A DNA stretch of 39,887 nt. Source: Bacillota bacterium (lineage in GTDB: Bacteria > Bacillota > Bacilli > Alicyclobacillales > SLC66). A program made the position numbers and the translations under genes. The notes under the pieces were generated by a model. That model worked only from the letters and a program-made list of their open reading frames with translations. It did no database searches and was not told where the DNA came from. Shown piece after piece: positions 25,121-33,554 of the stretch. Location of the stretch: the NCBI GenBank assembly GCA_021820975.1, contig JAKADA010000019.1:1-39887 (forward strand). Direction: 5' to 3'. Each line of letters begins with the position of its first letter. Position 1 is the first letter of the stretch.

Positions 25121-26785
25121 GTGAATAAGAAGCACATGATTGGCACGGTGGCGATGTCAGCAGTAACTTTGTTAAGTTTAGTCGGAACATCCACTAGTGC
25201 TTTTGCAGCTAGTTCCGCAGTACATGCAAAAAGAACAGTTCAATCTTCGGTGCCTTTGACGATTGTTACATCGCCAAATGGTAACTTCCAAGATAATTTC
25301 AACCCGTTTTCGAGTACAGCAAACCCAGGTACGCTTGGGATTGTTTATGAACCCCTATTTTATTTTGATAATGTAAGCGGCCATACTTTCTCGCTTTTAG
25401 GTACTGGTTATTCTTGGAGTAATGGCAATAAGACATTAACCGTCAATTTGCGCAAGACCAACTGGTCCGATGGTAAACCATTTACATCAGCTGATGTTGT
25501 TTTTACATTCAATTTATTAAAACATTATCCGGCAGCTGATTCCGCAGGAGAATGGCAACAACTTGCTTCCGTAAAGGCAGAAGGTCTTCATAAAGTAGTA
25601 TTTCAATACAAACAACCAAACGTACCATTCTCAACGTACACATTGAATCAATTCATCGTACCGATGCATATCTGGGCTTCTCTTGGAGATCCGACGAAAG
25701 CGAACATCTCCAAACCGATTGGAACAGGTCCTTACACTGTGCAGTCATTTAGCACTCAGGATTACAAATATACCGCAAACAATCATTACTGGGGCGGGAA
25801 TCCACCGATAAAGACGCTTGATTTCCCGGCATACTCTGGAAATGATGCTGGCACCATGGCTCTTGCAAGTGGCAAACTTGACTGGTCAGGAATGTTTCTA
25901 CCAAGTATTCAGAATATCTTTGTAAACAAAGATACTCAGCATAATCATTACTGGTTCCCTCCAGGCAACGTGGCTATGCTGTACACCAATTTGAAAGATC
26001 CCTTGCTTAGTCAACTTCCAGTTCGTCAGGCCATAAGCCTTGCTATTGACCGAAGCAAACTTGCCAACGAAGGCGAGTATGGTTATACCAAACCGGCTAA
26101 TGCTCTTGGTCTTGTTCTTCCGAATAACCAAGCATGGATTGACCCGGCATTGAAGTCCAAGATGAATTTAGCCTACAATCCTGCAAAAGCTGTACAGATT
26201 TTGCAGAAAGCTGGCTTTAAGAAAAATGCTCAAGGCATCTTTGAAAAAGGTGGCAAAAAGCTTTCTTTTAGTTTGCAAGTTGTTGCAGGGTGGACAGACT
26301 GGGATACTGACTGCGGTCTGATTCAACAAGAGCTTAAAAACATCGGTATTGCTGTCAATGTTGAACAAGAATCATACGGAGCTTATTACAACAACATTGA
26401 TGCACCAAATAACAAGCGATCCTTTCAATTAGCCTTATCTTGGACTAACACCGGCGCATCACCGTATTTCCTCTATCAAAACATGCTATCGCCAAAAGGC
26501 AATTTCAATGTGGAATTAGCCAACAATCCGATGGTCAATGCAGCACTTGCTTCATTTAGTAGGACGAGTAACGTAACGCAACAAAAACAAGCTCTCTATA
26601 AAGTTGAAAATTACATGGCAACACAATTGCCGAGTCTCCCGCTATTCTACGGTGCTATATGGTATGAGTACCGAACAGCAAATTACACGGGATGGCCGAC
26701 ACAGCAAAAACCTTGGATCAATCCAGCGCCATACACAAACTACTCACAGGCGATTGTCATCATGCACTTGCATCCAACGAAATAA
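25121..26785 (+). CDS. ABC transporter substrate-binding protein, peptide/oligosaccharide type (SBP_bac_5)
   Basis: A 554-residue extracellular binding protein starting at GTG. The signal peptide is IGTVAMSAVTLLSLVGTSTS followed by AFA and then ASS. It has no Cys at the cleavage site, so it is not a standard lipoprotein, unusual for this family in Gram-positives. Family motifs: IVYEPLFYFD, SWSNGNKTLTVNLRKTNWSDGKPFTSADVVFTFNLL, FSTQDYKYTANNHYWGG, VRQAISLAIDRSKLA and AVQILQKAGFKKNAQGIFEKGGKKLSF. Family members bind di/oligopeptides, nickel or oligosaccharides. A GH30 glycosidase at the end of the locus makes oligosaccharides a serious candidate. Confidence 0.92.
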   Translation: MNKKHMIGTVAMSAVTLLSLVGTSTSAFAASSAVHAKRTVQSSVPLTIVTSPNGNFQDNFNPFSSTANPGTLGIVYEPLFYFDNVSGHTFSLLGTGYSWSNGNKTLTVNLRKTNWSDGKPFTSADVVFTFNLLKHYPAADSAGEWQQLASVKAEGLHKVVFQYKQPNVPFSTYTLNQFIVPMHIWASLGDPTKANISKPIGTGPYTVQSFSTQDYKYTANNHYWGGNPPIKTLDFPAYSGNDAGTMALASGKLDWSGMFLPSIQNIFVNKDTQHNHYWFPPGNVAMLYTNLKDPLLSQLPVRQAISLAIDRSKLANEGEYGYTKPANALGLVLPNNQAWIDPALKSKMNLAYNPAKAVQILQKAGFKKNAQGIFEKGGKKLSFSLQVVAGWTDWDTDCGLIQQELKNIGIAVNVEQESYGAYYNNIDAPNNKRSFQLALSWTNTGASPYFLYQNMLSPKGNFNVELANNPMVNAALASFSRTSNVTQQKQALYKVENYMATQLPSLPLFYGAIWYEYRTANYTGWPTQQKPWINPAPYTNYSQAIVIMHLHPTK

Positions 26786-26811
26786 CTCCAAGAAGCATGT
26801 TTTGATACCGT

Positions 26812-26840
26812 AAGGAGGCGGGTTTATGTTCCGCCTCTTT
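26812..26840 (+). terminator. Intra-operon hairpin after the binding-protein gene
   Basis: A stem of 7 GC-rich pairs (GAGGCGG with CCGCCTC), extended by A-T and G-T pairs to about 10, and a 9-nt loop, followed by TTT. It lies between the binding-protein gene and the first permease. In such importers a partial terminator or 3'-stabilising hairpin makes the binding protein more abundant than the membrane parts. Confidence 0.65.
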
Positions 26841-26871
26841 ACACCTATCTACGCGAAAGAAGGCGTGACCT

Positions 26872-27861
26872 GTGCGGTATTTTTTGAATCGACTGGGTTT
26901 TTTACTTTTGTCCATATGGGCAGCTTTAACGCTCAACTTTGTTTTGCCTCGTTTGATGCCGGGAAACCCTGCCGAAATTATGTTAGCGAAGTTTCAAGGC
27001 AGGATGCCGCCAAATGCCCTTAAGGCTTTTGAAATACAATTTGGATTTAGCCATAAACCGATGATCATCCAGTATTTTCAGTACCTAGGTAGCATGCTGA
27101 CTGGGCATTGGGGGTTGTCATACAGCTACTACCCAACATCGGTCACCACGATTATCGCCTCCAGTTTGCCATGGACACTAGGCTTGCTCGGTGTTGTTTG
27201 GATCCTATCTGTTACGGTTGGCACCTTTACTGGAATCCTGATCGCATGGCGTCGAGGGGGTATAATGGATTCCGTTGCACCGATTGTTTCTATGTTTTTT
27301 CAAGCCATTCCAAACTTTTGGTTAGCTTTGGTTCTTCTTTATGCTTTTGGCTTTACACTCAATTGGTTTCCAATGGCTCATAGTTATGATTCAAACCTGA
27401 CGCCAGGATGGAGTTTCGCCTTTATTTCTAGTGTGCTTTATTACGCTGTACTGCCTGCAATCGTTATATTCCTTGGTAGCGTGAGCGGTTGGATCATCGG
27501 CATGCGCAACAACATGATGATGACTCTTGGAGAGGACTACGTAGTCTTTGCAGAAGCTAAAGGGGTATCTAATCGCCGCTTAATCTTTTCGTATGCTGCG
27601 CGTAATGCCTTACTGCCGCAAATTACATCGATAGCAATAGCGCTTTCGACGATTGTTGGTGGACAAATTCTGATTGAACAGGTATTTTCCTATCAGGGGA
27701 TAGGTTTCCAATTGACTAACGCCGTTTCTAGTGAAGATTATCCGCTAATACAAGGTATGTTTTTGATTATAGCTGTAACTACTTTGCTCATTAACTTTAT
27801 TGTAGACATGATTTATGGTCGCTTAGATCCTCGCATTAGAAGGAGAGGTGCCACATCGTGA
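26872..27861 (+). CDS. ABC transporter permease, DppB/OppB type
   Basis: A 329-residue inner-membrane permease. It opens with the family's N-terminal helix (RYFLNRLGFLLLSIWAALTL, then NFVLPRLMPGNPAE). The later part carries the EAA coupling loop EDYVVFAEAKGVSNRRLIFSYAARNALLP (about residues 222-250) that contacts the ATPases, and the conserved ending YPLIQGMFLIIAVTTLLINFIVDMIYGRLDPRIR. The GTG start follows AAAGAAGG. The stop overlaps the next GTG by 4 nt (GTGA), so the two permeases are coupled. Confidence 0.93.
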   Translation: MRYFLNRLGFLLLSIWAALTLNFVLPRLMPGNPAEIMLAKFQGRMPPNALKAFEIQFGFSHKPMIIQYFQYLGSMLTGHWGLSYSYYPTSVTTIIASSLPWTLGLLGVVWILSVTVGTFTGILIAWRRGGIMDSVAPIVSMFFQAIPNFWLALVLLYAFGFTLNWFPMAHSYDSNLTPGWSFAFISSVLYYAVLPAIVIFLGSVSGWIIGMRNNMMMTLGEDYVVFAEAKGVSNRRLIFSYAARNALLPQITSIAIALSTIVGGQILIEQVFSYQGIGFQLTNAVSSEDYPLIQGMFLIIAVTTLLINFIVDMIYGRLDPRIRRRGATS

Positions 27862-28820
27862 AAACTGATGCTGAAGTCACGGCGCATGGTGTTCGCCCTC
27901 GCTCGAAGAGACGTCGTAGCAACAGCGCCTTGCGTGGTTTTTTTGGAAATGGCAAGGCACTTGTTGGGTTCGTGATTTTTGCCTTGTTTGTATTCGTTGG
28001 GATTTTTGCTGGTGTTATTGCACCTTATGATCCATCTTCGGCAAATTTTGGTCCGTCACTTACACCATCAATGGCACATTTGCTGGGTACGACAAATACA
28101 GGTCAAGATATTTTTTCTCAATTTATTTGGGGTACGCAGACTTCACTCATTGTTGGAGTAGGCGCTGCAATTGTTTCAACCTTGATTGCGTTCCTTGTGG
28201 GTGTTTATGGTGGATATAAAGGCGGAGCCGCCGATTCCATCCTCAATGCCATCAGCAATATTTTTCTTGTGATGCCTGGCTTGGCCTTGCTTATTTTAAT
28301 TGAGTCTTATGTAAAAACTTCTACTCCGCTTTTAAATGGACTTATTATCGCCTTGACCGGTTGGGCTTGGGGCGCACGTGTGTTTCGATCGGTGGCCATG
28401 TCGATTGCAAGCCGCGATTTCATCGTAGCCGCGCGGCTGTCTGGGGCAGGAACGTTTCGCATTATGTTCGCAGAGATTCTGCCTAATATGACTTCGCAAA
28501 TAGCCGGTAACTTAATCTACTCATGTCTAGGTGCCATTATGGCAGAAGCTGGTTTGGCTTATCTCGGTTTTGAAAGCATTGCTTCAAATAGTTGGGGCAC
28601 CATCTTGTTTTGGGCGCAAAACGGGGGTGCGATGCTTAACGGTGCTTGGTGGTGGTTTGTACCTCCTGGTCTTGCGATTGCCCTTGTTGGTACCAGTTTG
28701 GCTTTGATGAATTTCGGCATTGATCAGATCACCAATCCGCGCTTACGCGTTCAAAAGCGTAAAAATTTGAAACGTAAAGGTGAGTCGTTGCTGGAATCGG
28801 GAGGGACACATCATGTCTGA
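27858..28820 (+). CDS. ABC transporter permease, DppC/OppC type
   Basis: A 320-residue partner permease. The N-terminal basic stretch (RPRSKRRRSNSALRGFFGN) precedes the first helix. IAPYDPSSANFGPSLTPSMAHLLGTTNTGQDIFSQFIWG is the standard OppC extracellular loop with G-T-(D/N)-x-x-G-x-D. The EAA loop is SIASRDFIVAARLSGAGTFRIMFAEILPN. It starts at the GTG of a GTGA overlap with the first permease and ends inside the start of the ATPase gene (8-nt overlap). Confidence 0.93.
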   Translation: MKTDAEVTAHGVRPRSKRRRSNSALRGFFGNGKALVGFVIFALFVFVGIFAGVIAPYDPSSANFGPSLTPSMAHLLGTTNTGQDIFSQFIWGTQTSLIVGVGAAIVSTLIAFLVGVYGGYKGGAADSILNAISNIFLVMPGLALLILIESYVKTSTPLLNGLIIALTGWAWGARVFRSVAMSIASRDFIVAARLSGAGTFRIMFAEILPNMTSQIAGNLIYSCLGAIMAEAGLAYLGFESIASNSWGTILFWAQNGGAMLNGAWWWFVPPGLAIALVGTSLALMNFGIDQITNPRLRVQKRKNLKRKGESLLESGGTHHV

Positions 28821-29805
28821 CAAACAGCCTGTATTGGAACTGATTGATTTATCTGTTGGGTATCAAACATCGTCAGGTTTAGTGAACGCCGTAAACGATG
28901 TGAATTTAACGGTATACTCGGAAGAAATTGTGGGCTTGGTTGGTGAGTCCGGATCCGGAAAGTCAACGATGGCTTATGCTATTATGCGTTTATTGAAAGG
29001 CGATGCTTTGATTACCAAAGGTACCATTCGCGTAATGGGTCAAGATGTCTATGCCATGTCTGTTAAGGAGTTGCGCCAGTTTCGCTGGGATCGAATGGCG
29101 ATGGTTTTTCAGAGCGCGATGAGTGCTTTGAATCCGGTTATGACGGTAGAGACGCAGATCATTGATACGCTTTTGGCACATCGTCCAAACATGAATCGGA
29201 ATCAAGCTATACACCGAGCGAATGAATTGCTCGATATCGTTCGTATTGATCGAAAAGCCCTTCAGAGTTATCCCCATGAGTTGTCTGGCGGAATGCGTCA
29301 ACGTGTTGTTATTGCTATTGCTATTGCTTTAAATCCCGGTTTTGTGATCATGGATGAACCCACGACTGCGCTTGATGTTGTTGTGCAACGCTCTATTTTG
29401 GATCAAATTCGTGAAATTCAGCGTCAGGAGAAATTTGCTGTATTGTTTATTAGTCATGACTTTAGCCTTGTTGCCGAGATGGCTTCTAAGGTAGCCATTA
29501 TGTATGCAGGGCGCATTGTTGAAATGACGGATAGTCAAACACTTACAGTTGGTCAGACGCACCATCCTTACACGGAAGGACTATTGCATGCGATTCCACA
29601 TTTGACGGCGGATAAGGTCGTTATCGAAGGGATTCCTGGTTCGCCGCCCAACTTGGTGAATCTTCCTACAGGATGTGCTTTTCATCCTCGTTGTCCGAAG
29701 GTCATGCCAATATGCAAAACGGCAAGGCCTACGCAAATTGCTATAGAAAACGGTGTGGTGGAATGTCATTTGTTTACGGCGGACAAGGAGGTACAACATG
29801 TCTGA
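28813..29805 (+). CDS. ABC transporter ATPase, DppD/OppD type
   Basis: A 330-residue ATPase. The ATG at 28813 lies after GGGAGGG, within the end of the permease gene. Seen: Walker A GESGSGKST (about 39-47), Q-loop MVFQSAMSALNPV, signature LSGGMRQR (about 157-164), Walker B FVIMDEPTTALD, H-loop FISHD. The C-terminal oligopeptide/dipeptide extension has GCAFHPRCPKVMPICKTARP, whose four-Cys pattern (one at ECHLF) is the OppD/OppF Fe-S or metal-binding tail. It pairs with the next ATPase. Confidence 0.95.
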   Translation: MSDKQPVLELIDLSVGYQTSSGLVNAVNDVNLTVYSEEIVGLVGESGSGKSTMAYAIMRLLKGDALITKGTIRVMGQDVYAMSVKELRQFRWDRMAMVFQSAMSALNPVMTVETQIIDTLLAHRPNMNRNQAIHRANELLDIVRIDRKALQSYPHELSGGMRQRVVIAIAIALNPGFVIMDEPTTALDVVVQRSILDQIREIQRQEKFAVLFISHDFSLVAEMASKVAIMYAGRIVEMTDSQTLTVGQTHHPYTEGLLHAIPHLTADKVVIEGIPGSPPNLVNLPTGCAFHPRCPKVMPICKTARPTQIAIENGVVECHLFTADKEVQHV

Positions 29806-30760
29806 GCAAGATAGTCTTGTAAAAGTGGAAAATCTCCTTGTGCGATTTCCTGTTAATGATGGCAAGCGAAAAGTTTATATCAACCCTGTTGATTATGTCA
29901 GTTTTCATATTAATGCTGGCGAAGTGTTAGCACTTGTTGGTGAATCAGGCTCAGGCAAATCGACGATTGGAAAAGCGCTTTTACGTATTATAGAGCCTGC
30001 TTCTGGTACGATTGAAGTAGGAGGACAAGATGTAACGCATATCAAACGTGGGGCTTTAAAAGAGTACCGTAAAAACGTTCAAATGGTTTTCCAGGACCCA
30101 TTTGGTTCCTTGAATCCTACCCGAACCGTCGAAAAGCATGTTATTTATCCGCTTAAGAAGCATCAGACTGAACGCATAGATATTGATCAACGCGTCGATG
30201 AGTTGATGCAACAGGTGGGGCTTACTCCTGTGGATGAGACACGAATCAAATATCCTCATGAGTTATCTGGTGGTCAACGTCAACGTGTGGCTATCGCGCG
30301 CGCGCTTGCAGCAAATCCAAAGTTTTTAGTCGCTGATGAGCCCATTTCGATGCTTGATGTATCCATTCGTGCAGGTATTCTTAAATTAATGAATCAGTTG
30401 CGCGAAGATTACAATCTTGCTTATTTGTATATCACGCACGACTTGGCATCTGCTCGTTATTTCGGTCATCGAATTATGGTTCTTTATGGCGGTAAGATAA
30501 TGGAGACAGCCTCTGGTGAAGAACTGATTCGCCATCCTTCCCATCCTTATACAAAATTGCTGTTAGCGGCGACGCCTGGGAGCGGTATACGCGGACCATT
30601 GCCTGAGACAAGTAACCGTGCGCCAAATCTAGTGGAAGGTCGAAAAGGATGTCCTTTTGCTGATCGTTGTCCTATCGTTACAGATATTTGTCGGGAAGAA
30701 GCGCCTCCCGTTGTGGAAGTCTCAACAGGGCACTCTGCAGCGTGTCATCATGTTGCCTGA
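29798..30760 (+). CDS. ABC transporter ATPase, DppF/OppF type
   Basis: A 320-residue partner ATPase, with ATG at 29798 after GGAGGT and an 8-nt overlap with the first. Seen: Walker A GESGSGKST, Q-loop MVFQDPFGSLNPT, signature LSGGQRQR, Walker B FLVADEPISMLD, H-loop YITHD, and the C-terminal Cys tail GCPFADRCPIVTDICREEAPP with AACHH. It completes a five-protein importer. A strong terminator follows at 30772, so GH30 has its own transcription or read-through. Confidence 0.95.
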   Translation: MSEQDSLVKVENLLVRFPVNDGKRKVYINPVDYVSFHINAGEVLALVGESGSGKSTIGKALLRIIEPASGTIEVGGQDVTHIKRGALKEYRKNVQMVFQDPFGSLNPTRTVEKHVIYPLKKHQTERIDIDQRVDELMQQVGLTPVDETRIKYPHELSGGQRQRVAIARALAANPKFLVADEPISMLDVSIRAGILKLMNQLREDYNLAYLYITHDLASARYFGHRIMVLYGGKIMETASGEELIRHPSHPYTKLLLAATPGSGIRGPLPETSNRAPNLVEGRKGCPFADRCPIVTDICREEAPPVVEVSTGHSAACHHVA

Positions 30761-30771
30761 TCCTATGTAAT

Positions 30772-30811
30772 AAAGAGGGACCGAGAGGCTTAATTTAGGT
30801 CTCTCTTTTTA
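30772..30811 (+). terminator. Rho-independent terminator after the ABC transporter operon
   Basis: AAAGAGGGACC pairs with GGTCTCTCTTT (one G-T pair) and a run of Ts follows. It lies 12 nt after the last ATPase stop. Confidence 0.88.
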
Positions 30812-30860
30812 TTGGTCAGATAGGGAGTATTTTCGTCATTCAGGAAAAGAGGTATGTACT

Positions 30861-32225
30861 TTGTCAGTGCCAATCGAATATAAACGGGTTCGACTTTTTC
30901 AAACGGTGAAAGCTACATCGGATCGGCTCACAGAAAAAGACATATTTATATTTCAGGAAGATAACGCCCATTGGCGAGGATTTCTTAACGTATATCCTGA
31001 GGTTCGTTATCAGAGGATAGAGGGGTTTGGCGGTGCGTTTACAGAAGCTGCTGCAGTAACGTGGAAACAACTCCCTTTACATTTACAACAAATCATCCTG
31101 GATGCTTACTTTGATCCCGTCAAAGGTTTTGGTTATTCCCTATGTCGCACCCACATTAACAGCTGTGACTTTTCCCTGGAAAACTATAATTATGTGAAAG
31201 AACATGATGATTCGTTATCTAGTTTTTCCATTTTTCATGATCAAAAAGCACTTATACCCTTTATACAGCAAGCTATGTGTGTAAAAGGCGCAAACTTTCG
31301 GTTATTTGCATCACCTTGGAGCCCACCGGGCTGGATGAAAACCACTGGCACCATGAATTTCGGAGGAACACTTCTTCCGCAGTATAGGGCCACTTGGGCT
31401 AAATACATTGCTAAATACATTCGGGCCTATCGAGAACAAGGTTTGCCCATTTGGGGAATTACGGTGCAAAATGAACCAGCGGCTACACAGGTATGGGATT
31501 CCTGTAACTACTCAGCACAAGAAGAGGCTGAATTTGTAAGAGATTTTCTTGCCCCGGAATTGGATGATCAAAACCTTAGCGATATTGCTGTGATGGTTTG
31601 GGATCATAACAAGGACGCACTTTATCGCAGGGCAAAGGAGTATTTTAAAGATGATAAGGTTCGACAAAGAGTTTGGGGCATGGCATTTCATTGGTATTCT
31701 GGAGATCATTTTGGTGATCTTGAAGCTGTTTTTCATGAGTATCCAGAAAAGTCCCTGCTTTTTACAGAAGGCACCATAGAAGGAGGGGTAAAACTTGATC
31801 ATTGGGCTTCTGGTGAACATTACGGTCACCATATGATCGGGGATTTAAATCACCACGCTTGCGGCTTTATTGACTGGAATTTGCTGCTTGATCAAACAGG
31901 CGGGCCTAATCACGTAGGTAACTATTGTGATGCGCCGATTATCGCGGATCTCGATAAGAAGCAAATCCATTTTCAACCTTCTTTCTATTACATAGGACAT
32001 GTTGCCAAATTCGTTCGTCCGGGTGCAGTTCGCGTCGGATGCAGTGTCTATCGTGACGATCTGGAAACGGTTGCGTTTGTTAATGCAGATGAGTCTTTGG
32101 TGATTGTCGTCATGAACCGTACAGAACAAGTGATTCCGTATCTATTATCATTGCATCAAGGAGAAACGACACAAATCACATCACCCCCTCATTCTATACA
32201 AACGATTATCTTATATAGGATATAA
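30861..32225 (+). CDS. GH30 family glycosidase (glucosylceramidase-like), cytosolic
   Basis: A 454-residue retaining glycoside hydrolase of family GH30. Seen: RIEGFGGAFTEAAAVTW (about 52-68), RTHINSCDFSLENY, FASPWSPPGWMKTTGTMNFGG (about 149-169), acid/base Glu205 in ITVQNEPAATQ, nucleophile Glu303 in LLFTEGTIEGG, GFIDWNLLLDQTGGPNHVGNYCDAPI. The C-terminal small beta domain ends the chain. No signal peptide is present, so it acts inside the cell on imported saccharides. Bacterial GH30 enzymes include beta-glucosidases, beta-xylosidases and beta-fucosidases, and I cannot choose. TTG start after AGAGG. It follows the importer operon by 100 nt. Confidence 0.92.
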   Translation: MSVPIEYKRVRLFQTVKATSDRLTEKDIFIFQEDNAHWRGFLNVYPEVRYQRIEGFGGAFTEAAAVTWKQLPLHLQQIILDAYFDPVKGFGYSLCRTHINSCDFSLENYNYVKEHDDSLSSFSIFHDQKALIPFIQQAMCVKGANFRLFASPWSPPGWMKTTGTMNFGGTLLPQYRATWAKYIAKYIRAYREQGLPIWGITVQNEPAATQVWDSCNYSAQEEAEFVRDFLAPELDDQNLSDIAVMVWDHNKDALYRRAKEYFKDDKVRQRVWGMAFHWYSGDHFGDLEAVFHEYPEKSLLFTEGTIEGGVKLDHWASGEHYGHHMIGDLNHHACGFIDWNLLLDQTGGPNHVGNYCDAPIIADLDKKQIHFQPSFYYIGHVAKFVRPGAVRVGCSVYRDDLETVAFVNADESLVIVVMNRTEQVIPYLLSLHQGETTQITSPPHSIQTIILYRI

Positions 32226-32284
32226 GTGAATACCTAGTTAAGTATATGCCGGGGAATGCGATGTAACCTCACAAGATACAAGAG

Positions 32285-33220
32285 CTACCAAGGAAGTGGA
32301 TCATTCCTTACGTTGACATCCCAAAAGTTATGTAGGCCTTTGACCATCTCTTGCGGCATATCTCGTTCAGACGCAGACGCATTTTCTTTCCATTGTGCTA
32401 TATTCTTTGACCCTGGAATAACTGTACTGACGGCGGAGTGCGCGAGAATGAAGCGCAACGCTGCCTGCGTCATAGTAGTATCGTCATCTTCGACATACCT
32501 GATCTGCTCAACAAGTGCTGCTCGTCGTTTGATGACCTCTTCATTCCAGCGATTTCGAACTCCGGAAAAACGACTGGTCGCGTTATGTCGTCCGCTTAAC
32601 CATCCAGAATCAAGGGGTACCTTGATAATAAGGCCAACGCTTTGTTTCTCGGCTTGCGCAAATGCTATCTCTGTTTCTTGATGGAAAATGTTGAAGAGAA
32701 CTTCCAAAATACTGCTACCAGAAGTTTGAAGCACGGTAAACATGTCTTGTGCCGAGTCGACCGACGCGCCATAAGCATGAATCATGCCTTCATCTTGCAG
32801 GCGTTGCAGGGTCAGCATTTGTGGGCTGTCACCACGTAAGAATTCCCTTGGGGGATTGTGCAAAAGTACTGAGTCAAGAAAGTTTGTTTGCAGTCTCTTA
32901 AGGCTGGATTCGACCGACTTGCGAATGCCATCTTGTGAAAAATCTGCCTGTCCTTCCGCTGTGTGCCCAACCTTTGTGTTGATAACTACCTTGTCGCGAA
33001 ATCCAACTAAGGCTTCGCCAAGCAAACGTTCGCTATTCCCTCGACCATAGCCTGGGGCCGTATCAAAAAAATTGCATCCTTGTTCATAGGCTGTATTGAC
33101 TAAGTGAATTGCATCGCTATCAGACATTGGTGTCCAATCCATTTGATTGCCTAATTGCCACGCACCAAAACCGATTTCGGAAACCTTCATGCTAAGCCTG
33201 CCATAGGATCGATATCGCAT
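32285..33220 (-). CDS. Aldo/keto reductase
   Basis: A 311-residue NADPH-type oxidoreductase. Seen: MKVSEIGFGAWQLGNQM, FFDTAPGYGRGNSERLLGEAL (Asp and Tyr of the catalytic tetrad), VVINTKVGH (Lys), SVLLHNPP (His), and C-terminal ALRFILAHSAVSTVIPGSKN for cofactor binding. It resembles the general sugar/aldehyde reductases of the YhdN and Tas groups. AGGATGAGG precedes the ATG. It is convergent with the GH30 gene, and the physiological substrate is unknown. Confidence 0.92.
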   Translation of the reverse strand: MRYRSYGRLSMKVSEIGFGAWQLGNQMDWTPMSDSDAIHLVNTAYEQGCNFFDTAPGYGRGNSERLLGEALVGFRDKVVINTKVGHTAEGQADFSQDGIRKSVESSLKRLQTNFLDSVLLHNPPREFLRGDSPQMLTLQRLQDEGMIHAYGASVDSAQDMFTVLQTSGSSILEVLFNIFHQETEIAFAQAEKQSVGLIIKVPLDSGWLSGRHNATSRFSGVRNRWNEEVIKRRAALVEQIRYVEDDDTTMTQAALRFILAHSAVSTVIPGSKNIAQWKENASASERDMPQEMVKGLHNFWDVNVRNDPLPW

Positions 33221-33444
33221 GTTACCTCATCCTTTCTAAAAATATTCTAGCACATGCATGTAGCTTTCACCAGAGATGACAAAATAGGTTTTATAGTCTG
33301 AAGACAGATCTCGAGATTGGGCATTAGTGTCTATAATTTACGAGGTTAGTGATGTGTTGTGAAACAAATGCCATGTAAGTTTATACCCATTATGATGAAC
33401 GAATAGTTTCCGTTTTTATCCCTTTTAATCAAGGAGGTGGTATT

Positions 33445-33510
33445 ATGTCTTGGTACATGACTCAGGATTTCTGGGGATGGCAAGTAACGGTGAAAATTCA
33501 GTGGCTTTAA
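33445..33510 (+). CDS. Putative 21-residue Trp-rich small protein or leader peptide
   Basis: A near-perfect AAGGAGGTGG ribosome binding site is placed 5 nt before an ATG whose frame stops after 21 codons: MSWYMTQDFWGWQVT then six more residues ending Q-W-L. Four of the 21 residues are Trp. Such a strong ribosome binding site in an otherwise non-coding spot argues for translation. It precedes the unknown membrane protein by 44 nt. It may be an attenuator leader or a membrane-active microprotein. I cannot confirm expression. Confidence 0.45.
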   Translation: MSWYMTQDFWGWQVTVKIQWL

Positions 33511-33554
33511 ATGAAAATGTTTTCTATATTCCAAAATGAAGGCGGAATGTATGA

